Source: B1Sed10-231 sp046483385 (GTDB lineage Bacteria > Planctomycetota > Brocadiia > SM23-32). Taken from it: 18,321 nucleotides of DNA. The first letter of the stretch is position 1; every line of letters begins with the position of its first letter. A model generated the notes under the pieces. The model saw only the letters and a program-made list of their open reading frames with translations, did no database searches and had not been told where the DNA came from. Below, piece by piece: positions 7,205 to 14,486 of this stretch. Both the position numbers and the translations under genes were made by a program. The stretch is taken from contig JAWODG010000038.1 in the NCBI GenBank assembly GCA_046483385.1, forward strand, positions 1 to 18,321, in the 5' to 3' direction.

Positions 7205-8299
7205 TCAGCGGAACAGGCGCGGGGCGAAGTCGCGGAGGCATTTGCGCCAGACCTGCCATTCGTGGGCCCCGTCGCACTCGAACCAGACGTGTTCGATGCC
7301 CGTCTCCTCCAGCCGTTGGTGCATCTGCTGGGCGCCTTCGAAACGGCTGTCCTGCCGTCCCGACCCCACCCAGAGGAGATCGAGCCGTTCGGTGGCTTCT
7401 TCCGGGTCGGACAGCGCGCCGCCGTAGGAGGTGGCCGGATCGAAGTTCCTGCCGCCACCGCTGAAGGCACCCACCGAGCCGAACACGTCCAGGTGGCCGA
7501 GTCCGATTCTGAGCGCCTGACCCGCACCCATCGAGAGCCCGGCTATGGCGCGACTGCGCCGGTCGGCCATCGTGCGGTACCGCTCATCTATGCGGGGCAC
7601 CAGCTCCTCGACGACGACCTGTTCGAAGGCGTTGTCCTCCCGCGAGGGGCGGCCCGGGTTGTCCGACCCGGCGCGCGCGGCGTAGCCGTTGGCCATCACC
7701 ACCAGCATAGGCACCGCGAAGTCGTCGGCGAGGAGGTTGTCCATGATGTAGTTGGCCTTCCCCTGCCACGACCAGCACCGTTCGCTCTCCCCGGCGCCGT
7801 GCTGCAGGTGGAGCACCGGATAGTCGGCGTCGCCGTCGTCGTAGCCCGGGGGCGTGTAAACGATGACGCGGCGCAGCGTGTCGGTGATGCGCGAGTGGTA
7901 GCGGTGTAGCCGCAGTTCGCCGTGGGGGACGTCCTTCGGGTCGTAGAAATCGAGTTCGGGGTCGGGCACGTCCGCGCCGTTGACCACCTGCCCCCATCCC
8001 CAGTAGACCTCGGCATGCGGATGCAGGCAACGGGCGCCGTCCACGCAATACTCGTAGTAGTGGAAGCCGGGCCGGACCGGGCCGATAGTGACCGTCCAGA
8101 CGCCTTCGTCGCCTTTCTCCATGTCGTAAGGGCCGGCCCCGAGGCCGTTGTCGTCGCCGCGAGGCACCACCTGCACGGAGGCGGCTTCGGGCGCTTCCAG
8201 ACGGAACGTGACGCGGCCGTCCGGGTGGACGGTCGGCTCGGGCTGTGTCTGCGCGGAGGTGATACCCCCGGCGTTCAACGTGCGATGCTCTTCGTTCAC
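7205..8299 (-). CDS. Enterochelin-esterase-like alpha/beta hydrolase with N-terminal beta-sandwich
   Basis: A 364-residue putative esterase of the Fes/antigen-85 type (Pfam 'Putative esterase'). Residues about 20-110 form an early-set/CBM48-like beta domain (VTFRLEAPEA, FHYYEYCVDG). The hydrolase domain runs from about 128 to the end. The nucleophile elbow GLSMGAG places Ser256. The probable acid is Asp317 (WVGSGRQDS), and the catalytic His is His346 (GAHEW). Such proteins act on ester-linked groups of sugars, aromatics or siderophores; the substrate here is unknown. GTG is chosen as start because GGAGG sits 5 nt upstream. There is no signal peptide. It lies 45 nt after atpC on the same strand, so it may be read through from the ATP synthase operon, and it converges with the iduronidase gene. 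Confidence 0.85.
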   Translation of the reverse strand: MNEEHRTLNAGGITSAQTQPEPTVHPDGRVTFRLEAPEAASVQVVPRGDDNGLGAGPYDMEKGDEGVWTVTIGPVRPGFHYYEYCVDGARCLHPHAEVYWGWGQVVNGADVPDPELDFYDPKDVPHGELRLHRYHSRITDTLRRVIVYTPPGYDDGDADYPVLHLQHGAGESERCWSWQGKANYIMDNLLADDFAVPMLVVMANGYAARAGSDNPGRPSREDNAFEQVVVEELVPRIDERYRTMADRRSRAIAGLSMGAGQALRIGLGHLDVFGSVGAFSGGGRNFDPATSYGGALSDPEEATERLDLLWVGSGRQDSRFEGAQQMHQRLEETGIEHVWFECDGAHEWQVWRKCLRDFAPRLFR

Positions 8300-8344
8300 G
8301 GCGGCCTCCGTGATGGAAAAGGTTATGCGGCGGCAAGCAGCGGT

Positions 8345-8740
8345 TCAGCTTTCGTGGGCTATTCGCAGGCGGTTGCTGGCCCGTGCCAGCGCCGCTTTCG
8401 CGCGGGCCATGTCGATCTCCTCCGCGCTCTTGCGAAGGCGTTCCTCCGCTCGCTCGCGCGCCGCCTGGGCTCGGTCCACGTCTATTTCGCAGGCGCGCTC
8501 GGCTGAGTCGGCCAGAACGGTGACGCGGTCTTCCAGCACCTCGGCGAAGCCGCCGCTTGTGGCAAGGTCAACTGAGCTGCCGGGCAAGTCCACCCGGATG
8601 CGCCCGATTTGCATGGTGCAGACCATGGGGATGTGGTCGGGCAGCACACCGAGTTCGCCGTTCTCGGCGGGCAGCAGCACGTGCTCGACGTCGTCGGCCT
8701 CGAGCACGGTCTTCTCTGGGGTGATGATGCGTATGTGCAC
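8345..8740 (-). CDS. atpC: F-type ATP synthase epsilon subunit
   Basis: 131 residues of full length, with the N-terminal beta-sandwich (IITPEKTVLEADDVEHVLLPAENGELGVLP-type pattern, residues 5-34) and a C-terminal two-helix domain (about 88-130) rich in Ala, Arg and Glu. Epsilon sits on the central stalk, contacts the polar loops of the c ring, and through its C-terminal helices can inhibit ATP hydrolysis. It begins at GTG, 11 nt after the atpD stop codon, with AGAGGG upstream. It is the last synthase gene of the operon. Confidence 0.96.
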   Translation of the reverse strand: MHIRIITPEKTVLEADDVEHVLLPAENGELGVLPDHIPMVCTMQIGRIRVDLPGSSVDLATSGGFAEVLEDRVTVLADSAERACEIDVDRAQAARERAEERLRKSAEEIDMARAKAALARASNRLRIAHES

Positions 8741-8751
8741 GCCCGGCCCTC

Positions 8752-10149
8752 TCAGCTTTCCAGTTCTTTGGCTTTGCGCTGTGCGTCCTCGAAGGTGCCG
8801 ACCATGTAGAACGCCTGCTCGGGCAGGTCGTCGCCGCGGCCTTCGATGATGGCCTCGAAGCCCTCGATGGCGTCGTCACGGTCCACGTAAACGCCCTCCA
8901 TGCCGGTGAACTGCTCGGCAACGAAGAACGGCTGGCTCAGGTAGTTGCGGATGCGCCGTGCCCGGCGCACGGTGACCTTGTCCTCCGGGCTCAGCTCGTC
9001 CATGCCCAGGATGGCGATGATGTCCTGCAGGTCCTTGAAGCGCTGGAGGATCTGCTTGGTCTCCTGCGCCACCTCGTAGTGGTGGCGGCCGATGACGCGG
9101 GGCTCCAGCACGCGCGAGGTCGAAAGCAGCGGGTCCACGGCGGGGTAGAGGCCCTGCGAGGCCAGTTCGCGCGTCAGGAAGATGGTGGCATCCAGGTGGG
9201 CGTAGGTTGCCGCCGGGGCGGGGTCGGTGAAGTCGTCGGCGGGCACGTAGATGGCCTGCACGCTGGTGATGGAGCCCGTCTTTGTGCTTGTGATGCGCTC
9301 CTGCAGCTCACCCATCTCGCTGCCCAGGGTGGGCTGGTATCCCACGGCGGACGGCAGGCGGCCCAGAAGGGCGCTGACCTCGCTGCCGGCCTGCACGAAC
9401 CGGAAGATGTTGTCCACGAAGTGCAGCACGTCCCCCCCAGTCTGCTCGCGGAAGTACTCCGCCACCGAGAGGGCGGCCAGGCCGACGCGGAACCGGGCGC
9501 CGGGCGGCTCATTCATCTGCCCGTAGATCAGGGAGCAGCGTTCGAGCACGCCGCTCTCTTTCATCTCGAGCCACAGTTCGTTGCCCTCGCGGGTGCGTTC
9601 GCCGACGCCGCTGAAGACGCTGCGGCCGCCGTGCTCGATGGCGATGTTGCGTATCAGCTCGCGCTGCAGGACCGTCTTCCCGCATCCGGCCCCGCCGATG
9701 GCCCCGATCTTGCCGCCCTTGGGGAAGGGGATGAGGAAGTCGATGACCTTCAGCCCCGTCTCCAGGAGCGTGGTCTCGACCGACTGGTCCTCGAGGGGCG
9801 GCGCGGGACGGTGGATGGGCCAGCGCTCCTCGGCCTCGATGGGGCCGAGTTCGTCGATGGGCTGGCCGGCCACGTCCATGATGCGGCCCAGGGTGGCGTC
9901 TCCCACGGGCACGGTGATGGGGTCGCCGGTGTCCATGGCCTTCTGGCCGCGCAGCAGGCCGTCGGTGGGCGCCATGGCGACCGCCCGCACGACGTTGTCG
10001 CCCAGGTGCTGGGCCACCTCGAGCGTCAGCGTCTCGTCGCCGTCCCGCTCGATTTCCACCGCATTGTAGAGGGCGGGCAGTTCCTCGGGTGGGAACTCGA
10101 TGTCCACCACGGGTCCGATTATCTGGACGACTGTTCCTTCGGCCGGCAT
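8752..10149 (-). CDS. atpD: F-type ATP synthase beta subunit (catalytic)
   Basis: The 465-residue catalytic subunit. The P-loop GGAGCGKT covers residues 152-159, with Cys156 where F-type beta subunits usually have Val. The catalytic Glu184-Arg185 pair is in GVGERTREGNE. The HFVDNIFRF segment (243-251) and GSEVSALLGRLPSAVGYQPTL block are standard. The DELSEED-type lever reads DELSPED (384-390), with Pro in place of a Glu. Length and order of motifs are normal for the family, so it should be active. It begins at ATG with AGGTGA upstream, 21 nt after atpG. The Cys in the P-loop matches the V-type A subunit pattern (GAFGCGKT), where that Cys makes the enzyme redox- and NEM-sensitive; relevance here is inference. 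Confidence 0.98.
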   Translation of the reverse strand: MPAEGTVVQIIGPVVDIEFPPEELPALYNAVEIERDGDETLTLEVAQHLGDNVVRAVAMAPTDGLLRGQKAMDTGDPITVPVGDATLGRIMDVAGQPIDELGPIEAEERWPIHRPAPPLEDQSVETTLLETGLKVIDFLIPFPKGGKIGAIGGAGCGKTVLQRELIRNIAIEHGGRSVFSGVGERTREGNELWLEMKESGVLERCSLIYGQMNEPPGARFRVGLAALSVAEYFREQTGGDVLHFVDNIFRFVQAGSEVSALLGRLPSAVGYQPTLGSEMGELQERITSTKTGSITSVQAIYVPADDFTDPAPAATYAHLDATIFLTRELASQGLYPAVDPLLSTSRVLEPRVIGRHHYEVAQETKQILQRFKDLQDIIAILGMDELSPEDKVTVRRARRIRNYLSQPFFVAEQFTGMEGVYVDRDDAIEGFEAIIEGRGDDLPEQAFYMVGTFEDAQRKAKELES

Positions 10150-10170
10150 TGTGTCACCTTGCGTTGCTGT

Positions 10171-11094
10171 CTATGTAATGGCTCCGGCTCCGCCGACCAC
10201 GTCCAGCAGCTCCCTGGTGATGCTTTCCTGGCGGAGGCGGTTCATCTGCAGTGTCAGTTCCTCGACCATCTCTTCGGCGTTGTCGGTGGCGTTGTCCATG
10301 GCCATCATGCGGGCACCATGTTCGCTCGCCTGCGATTCCAGCAGCGCGCGATAGACCTGCATGCTCAGGTTGTGCTCCAGCAGGCGGCTGCATATCTGCT
10401 CGTAGTCCGGCTCGTAGAGGTATATGAGCTCCTCGGCCATCTCGACCTCTTCGGGTTCGGCGTGCATGCCCTCGGGCAGCTCGCGCGCGTGGTGCTCGCG
10501 CACCTCGCGATGGTGCAGCTCGGGAGGGCAGGGCAGCAGCCGGCGGCTGACCACGAGCTGCCGCATGGGGCTGAAGAACTCGGTGAACACCACCTGCACC
10601 TCGTCCACCGTGCCGTTCAGGAACAGGCTGCGGAGGTAGGCGGTGATATCCTGAGCCACCACGTAGTGGACGGGATTGAAGATGTCCTCGTAGGCCTGGT
10701 CGATGTCGTAGCCGGCCCGGCGGAGCCCCGCGATGCCGCGGGCGCCGACGGCCGTCACGTGGTAGTCCTCGCCGGGGCTCTCCCGCAGCAGGCGGTCGGT
10801 GGCTTCGACGACGTGGTTGTTGTAGGCGCCGCAGAGGCCACGGTCGCTGGCGATGCTGAGCACGGCGATGTTGCGAACGGGGCGTTCTTCGAAGAACTCG
10901 TGCTCTGTGCCGGTCGCCCCGTGCAGGAATCGGGCGCAGAGGTGGTCCAGACGGGACGAATAGGGTCGCAGGGCGCGGATGGAGTCCTCCGAGCGGCGCA
11001 GCCGGGCCGCCGCCACCATCTTCATGGCACGCGTTATCTGCTGGATGTTCTTGACGCCGCCTATGCGGCTCTTGATTTCCCGGAACGAGGTCAT
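10171..11094 (-). CDS. atpG: F-type ATP synthase gamma subunit
   Basis: The 307-residue central rotor shaft. The N-terminal helix has the family signature (REIKSRIGGVKNIQQITRAMKMVAAA-like, residues 5-30), the Rossmann-like middle has SDRGLCGAYN (84-93), and the C-terminal helix has SEHGARMMAMDNATDNAEEM, where the Met-Ala-Met-Asp-Asn-Ala block is diagnostic. It couples c-ring rotation to the alpha3beta3 head. There is extra acidic and His-rich sequence at about 195-230 (EVREHHARELPEGMHAEPEE), in the region where family members vary in length. It lies between atpA and atpD with 28-nt and 21-nt gaps. Confidence 0.97.
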   Translation of the reverse strand: MTSFREIKSRIGGVKNIQQITRAMKMVAAARLRRSEDSIRALRPYSSRLDHLCARFLHGATGTEHEFFEERPVRNIAVLSIASDRGLCGAYNNHVVEATDRLLRESPGEDYHVTAVGARGIAGLRRAGYDIDQAYEDIFNPVHYVVAQDITAYLRSLFLNGTVDEVQVVFTEFFSPMRQLVVSRRLLPCPPELHHREVREHHARELPEGMHAEPEEVEMAEELIYLYEPDYEQICSRLLEHNLSMQVYRALLESQASEHGARMMAMDNATDNAEEMVEELTLQMNRLRQESITRELLDVVGGAGAIT

Positions 11095-11122
11095 CCCTTG
11101 CTACCTCTGCCTCAAGGTTTCC

Positions 11123-12844
11123 CTACTCCTCTTCGCTCTCTTCGGCTTCGCCGGTCTCCTCCGGGGCCTCCTCTGCCTCGTCTTCGGCGTGGCCTTCCTC
11201 TTCGCCGGGCACGAAGGTCCGCTTGAACTCCTCGATGGCCTCCTCAAGGGCCTGTTGCGTCTCCTCCCCCAGTTCTCTGGTTTCGGCGATGGCTTCGGGT
11301 ATGTCCGGATGCTCGTTGCGCACGAAGGCCAGGAACTCCTCCTCGAACCGCTGCACGTCGTCCACGGAGACGTCGCGCAGGTGCTCCTCCACGCCCAGGT
11401 AGATGCCGATAACCTGGTACTCGACCGGCATCGGCTCGTACTGGTCCTGCTTCAGCAGTTCGGTCAGACGTTCGCCGCGGGCGAGCTGTCGCTGGGTGGC
11501 CTCGTCCAGCTCCGTGCCGAACTCGGCGAAAGCCTCCATCTCGCGGTACTGCGCCAGTGAGAGTTTTAGTTCACCGGCCACGCTCTTCATGGCCGGAATC
11601 TGGGCCGCGCTGCCCACCCGGGAGACGCTGGTGCCGACGTTCATCGCCGGCCGGATCATCTTGTGGAACAGGTCGGTCTCCAAAAAGATCTGACCGTCGG
11701 TGATCGAGATCAGGTTCGTCGGGATGTAGGTGGAGATGTCGCCGGCCTTCGTCTCGACGATCGGCAGGGCCGTCAGGGACCCGCCGTTGGCGATTTCCTC
11801 GTCGCTGATATCCTCCCCGCAGTGACCGCAGACCTTCGCCGGTTCCAGTTCCTCCACGTTCTCTTCGTCGGGTGGCAGCGGTGTCAGCATGCCGCAGGAG
11901 GGGCATATCTTGCCGTTGCTGGACTTCATGGCGCGCTCCAGCAGGCGGCTGTGCAGGTAGAAGATATCGCCCGGGTAGGCTTCCCGCCCCGGCGGGCGGC
12001 GGAGCAACAGGGAAATCTCGCGGTAGGCCTCCGCGTGCTTCGAGAGGTCGTCGTAGACGACGAGCGCGTGCCCGCCGCGGTCCATGACGTCCTCCCCGAT
12101 GGCGCAGCCGGCGTATGGCGCCAGGTACCACTGTGGGGCGGGGCTGGTGGCCGGCGCGGCGACGACGACTGTCTTCTCCATCACGCCCTCCCGCTCGAAG
12201 ACCTCGACGGTGCGAGCGATGGACGCCATCTTCTGCCCGATGGCCACGTATATGCAGACCACGTCGGTGTCGCGCTGGTTGATGATGCTGTCCACCACGA
12301 GAGCCGTCTTGCCCGTCTGACGGTCGCCGACGATCAGCTCCCGCTGGCCGCGGCCGATGGGGGTCAGGGCGTCCACGATCTTGTAGCCGGTATGCAGCGG
12401 CTCCTCGACGGGTTGCCGTTTGACGATGCCGGGCGCGACGCGTTCGACCTCGCGGTAGTTCTCCGTTTCCACCGGGCCGCGGCCGTCCAGCGGCCGTCCG
12501 GTGGCGTCCACGACACGTCCCAGCAGTTCCTCGCCCACCGGCACGCTGGCTATCCGCTCGGTGCGGCGCACGCGATCGCCTTCCCGGATGAGTTCGTCCT
12601 CCCCCAGCAGGACGCAGCCGACGTTGTCCTCCTCCAGGTTCATAGCGATGCCGATCACGTCGTGCGGAAACTCGACCAGCTCCATGGCCCGGCACTCGGT
12701 GATGCCGTAAACGCGCGCGATGCCGTCACCCACCTCGAGCACGGTTCCGACGCTGTCGAAGTCGGTTTCCGGTTCTTCGGCCTCCAGGGCCTGTCGTATG
12801 ACGGAGCTGACTTCTTCGGGTCGTATGGAGGTTTCATCCGCCAT
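11123..12844 (-). CDS. atpA: F-type ATP synthase alpha subunit with zinc-ribbon-like insert
   Basis: This regulatory nucleotide-binding subunit is 573 residues, longer than the usual 500-515. The core is standard: P-loop GDRQTGKT (173-180), VYDDLSKHAEAYRE (263-276), RRPPGREAYPGD (282-293), and the Arg finger Arg409 in SVSRVGSAAQ. Between LLERAMK (301-307) and GSLTALP (355-361), where E. coli has a short loop, there is an insert of about 45 residues. It has CPSC (314-317) and CGHC (339-342) separated by an acidic linker, a treble Cys-pair pattern typical of zinc ribbons. The C-terminus adds about 28 residues that are nearly all Glu, Asp, Ala and Gly. The start codon overlaps the end of atpH by 11 nt, so translation is probably coupled. 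Confidence 0.97.
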   Translation of the reverse strand: MADETSIRPEEVSSVIRQALEAEEPETDFDSVGTVLEVGDGIARVYGITECRAMELVEFPHDVIGIAMNLEEDNVGCVLLGEDELIREGDRVRRTERIASVPVGEELLGRVVDATGRPLDGRGPVETENYREVERVAPGIVKRQPVEEPLHTGYKIVDALTPIGRGQRELIVGDRQTGKTALVVDSIINQRDTDVVCIYVAIGQKMASIARTVEVFEREGVMEKTVVVAAPATSPAPQWYLAPYAGCAIGEDVMDRGGHALVVYDDLSKHAEAYREISLLLRRPPGREAYPGDIFYLHSRLLERAMKSSNGKICPSCGMLTPLPPDEENVEELEPAKVCGHCGEDISDEEIANGGSLTALPIVETKAGDISTYIPTNLISITDGQIFLETDLFHKMIRPAMNVGTSVSRVGSAAQIPAMKSVAGELKLSLAQYREMEAFAEFGTELDEATQRQLARGERLTELLKQDQYEPMPVEYQVIGIYLGVEEHLRDVSVDDVQRFEEEFLAFVRNEHPDIPEAIAETRELGEETQQALEEAIEEFKRTFVPGEEEGHAEDEAEEAPEETGEAEESEEE

Positions 12845-13379
12845 GGGCTATCATCTCCCTCATCTTGTTGAGCCGTCCCCTCAGGCTTCCGTCGAAGAAT
12901 CTGCCGTCCAGGCTGACCTGGAAACCCGCCAGCAGGGACTCGTCCACTTCCTCTGTGAGGCGAATCTTCTTGTCAGTCATCCGTTCCAGTTTCTCCAGCA
13001 GGCGCTCGCGCTGCTCGTCGGCCATGGGCTCGGCGCAGGTCAGGTGCGCGTTGGCGATGCCCAGCCGCCGGTCGGCCTCTTCCGCGAACGCGCGGGCCAG
13101 ATTTGGCAGAATGGCCGTCCGTCTCTTGTCCACCAGGTACTGCAGCAGGCGCCCGATCACGTCCGAGAGCCCCAGTTCGCGGCTCACGTCACGGAAGAAC
13201 TCCTTCTTCTCCTGCCGGCTCTTGCGGGCGGTGGTGGCCAGGTCGCGGAACGTGGCGCTTTCGGCGAACGCGTCGGCCAGTCCGTCCAACTCATCCCGGA
13301 CCGTCTGGAGCATCTCCCGGCGCTCTGCCACATCGGCCAACGCCTCGGCGTATCTCCGGCTCAGCACGGTGCCTCTCAT
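12834..13379 (-). CDS. atpH: F-type ATP synthase delta subunit
   Basis: 181 residues, starting at ATG at 13379, where the last base of the atpF stop TGA is the first base of this ATG (TGATG), a sign of translational coupling. The frame stays open further upstream, but that part only shadows atpF. The N-terminal half is the helical OSCP domain (SRRYAEALADVAE, residues 7-19; LLQYLVDKRRTAILPNL at about 81-97). The C-terminal part has the family pattern around VDESLLAGFQVSLDGRFFDGSL. Delta joins the peripheral stalk (b) to the top of the alpha3beta3 head. Its presence separates this operon from N-ATPase operons, which lack it. Confidence 0.94.
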   Translation of the reverse strand: MRGTVLSRRYAEALADVAERREMLQTVRDELDGLADAFAESATFRDLATTARKSRQEKKEFFRDVSRELGLSDVIGRLLQYLVDKRRTAILPNLARAFAEEADRRLGIANAHLTCAEPMADEQRERLLEKLERMTDKKIRLTEEVDESLLAGFQVSLDGRFFDGSLRGRLNKMREMIAHGG

Positions 13380-14146
13380 CAGGTCTCCCCGCCCGTCTCG
13401 GGCCCGCGGCCTTCCAGTTCCATCTTCTGGACCATCTCTTCGATGAACTCGCGGTGGTCCTCGGACGACATTTCCCGCTTCATCAGGCGGCCGGCGACGC
13501 GGGTGGTCAGGTCCGCCACCTCGTCGCGGAGAGTCTGGCGCGCCCGGCGGAACTCCTCTTCCAGCCGTTCGCGCGTCTGCCGGCTCACGCGTTCGGCCTC
13601 GTCCTCGGCCTGTTCGATGATCTGCTCGCGCTGTTGCTCGGCGGTGGAGCGGGCCTTCTCGATTATCTCGCTGCGCTGCGCGCGGAGGTCGGCCAGCTCC
13701 TGCCGGCGCTGCTCGCGCAGTTTCTCGGCCTCTTTGCGGCGGTCGTCGGCCTCCTCGAGCCGGTCCTTCACCATCTGACGGCGCTTGTCGAGGAATGCCA
13801 GCAAGGGGTCCCACAGCCAGCCGTAGAGGATGAGCAGCAGGATGCCGAAGTTGAGCCCCTGCATGATGATGGTGTAGTTGATGTTGATGATCGTGCCCTT
13901 CTGCACGAAGAGGTCCTGGAAGACGGCCGCGGCCTCCTTCTCCGTGATCTCGGAGCTGCGGATGTGCTCCTCATCCAGCAGCCGGGCCTCTTCCCGGATC
14001 TCGTTCAGCCGCGTGTGTATCCGCTCCGTGACGGCGGCGGGGTACTCCGGCTCCGCCCGCTGCACGAAGTTGTACACCATGGCACCGACGGTGATGATGT
14101 AGAGCAGGCCGATGACCATCAACCCTTTTTTGGCCGTGGGCTTCAT
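13379..14146 (-). CDS. atpF: F-type ATP synthase b subunit with N-terminal extension
   Basis: The peripheral-stalk subunit, 255 residues against about 155-175 for typical b. A normal b subunit is recognisable from about residue 84: membrane helix at about 92-112 (NYTIIMQGLNFGILLLILYG), WDPLLAFLDKRRQ (112-123), then a long charged right-handed-coil-type helix to about 230. In front of it is an extra segment of about 84 residues with a predicted membrane helix (about 8-27) and a charged helical stretch (about 36-80). No in-frame Met or good ribosome site would start translation nearer the usual N-terminus, so the extension appears to be part of the protein. The predicted topology is two membrane helices, placing the charged linker on one side of the membrane. 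The family call is firm; the role of the extension is unknown. Confidence 0.93.
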   Translation of the reverse strand: MKPTAKKGLMVIGLLYIITVGAMVYNFVQRAEPEYPAAVTERIHTRLNEIREEARLLDEEHIRSSEITEKEAAAVFQDLFVQKGTIININYTIIMQGLNFGILLLILYGWLWDPLLAFLDKRRQMVKDRLEEADDRRKEAEKLREQRRQELADLRAQRSEIIEKARSTAEQQREQIIEQAEDEAERVSRQTRERLEEEFRRARQTLRDEVADLTTRVAGRLMKREMSSEDHREFIEEMVQKMELEGRGPETGGET

Positions 14147-14202
14147 GGGTGGGAGTATCGCCTCCGTCCTTCAGTAACGTGCCTGCCGCGAGCGCGGGAT
14201 TC

Positions 14203-14448
14203 TCAACGCCCGAACAGGAATATCAACAGCAGAGCGATGACCAGCGAATAAATGCCGGTGGACTCGCTGACGGCCTGGCCGATCAGCATGGTCCGTGTCA
14301 ACAGCGGGGCCTCTTCGGGCCTTTTAGCGACGCCCTCGCAGGCCTTGCCGGCGGCATAGCCTTCACCGACGCCCGGCCCGATTGCTCCGAACCCCATCGC
14401 CAGCCCCGCGCCCAGCAAGGCAGCGGCTCTAATGATTGCGTCTTCCAT
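14203..14448 (-). CDS. atpE: F-type ATP synthase c subunit, single hairpin, Na+-type site
   Basis: This 81-residue rotor-ring subunit has two membrane helices and a polar loop AKRPEEAP (41-48). Helix 2 reads GQAVSESTGIYSL, giving Glu62 as the ion-binding carboxylate with Ser63, Thr64 and Tyr67, the set that ligands Na+ in Ilyobacter tartaricus (Glu65, Ser66, Thr67, Tyr70). Helix 1 reads GPGVGEGYAAG, so Glu29 replaces the Ilyobacter Gln32. A second carboxylate there is the two-carboxylate Na+ motif known from Fusobacterium nucleatum and Clostridium paradoxum. It follows the triple-hairpin c gene by 38 nt with GGGAG and GAGAAG before the ATG. The residues are seen; Na+ specificity is inferred from the motif. 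Confidence 0.97.
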   Translation of the reverse strand: MEDAIIRAAALLGAGLAMGFGAIGPGVGEGYAAGKACEGVAKRPEEAPLLTRTMLIGQAVSESTGIYSLVIALLLIFLFGR

Positions 14449-14486
14449 TACTTCTCACTCCCTCTACCAGTATGGGTCGGTTCAGT

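Noticed and set aside
9079..11226. Plus-strand open frame of about 715 codons opposite atpD and atpG
   Set aside because: It is antisense to two highly conserved genes and its translation has no recognisable motif; it reflects codon bias.
11663..12871. Plus-strand open frame of about 402 codons opposite atpA
   Set aside because: The opposite strand encodes alpha with all its motifs; this frame has none.
12834..13814. A longer 326-residue version of the delta subunit
   Set aside because: The extra N-terminal part overlaps atpF out of frame and is Arg/Pro-rich noise; the delta fold begins at the ATG at 13379 that overlaps the atpF stop codon.
13103..14251. Plus-strand open frame opposite atpH and atpF
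   Set aside because: Its translation mirrors the charged coiled coil of b and has no independent support.
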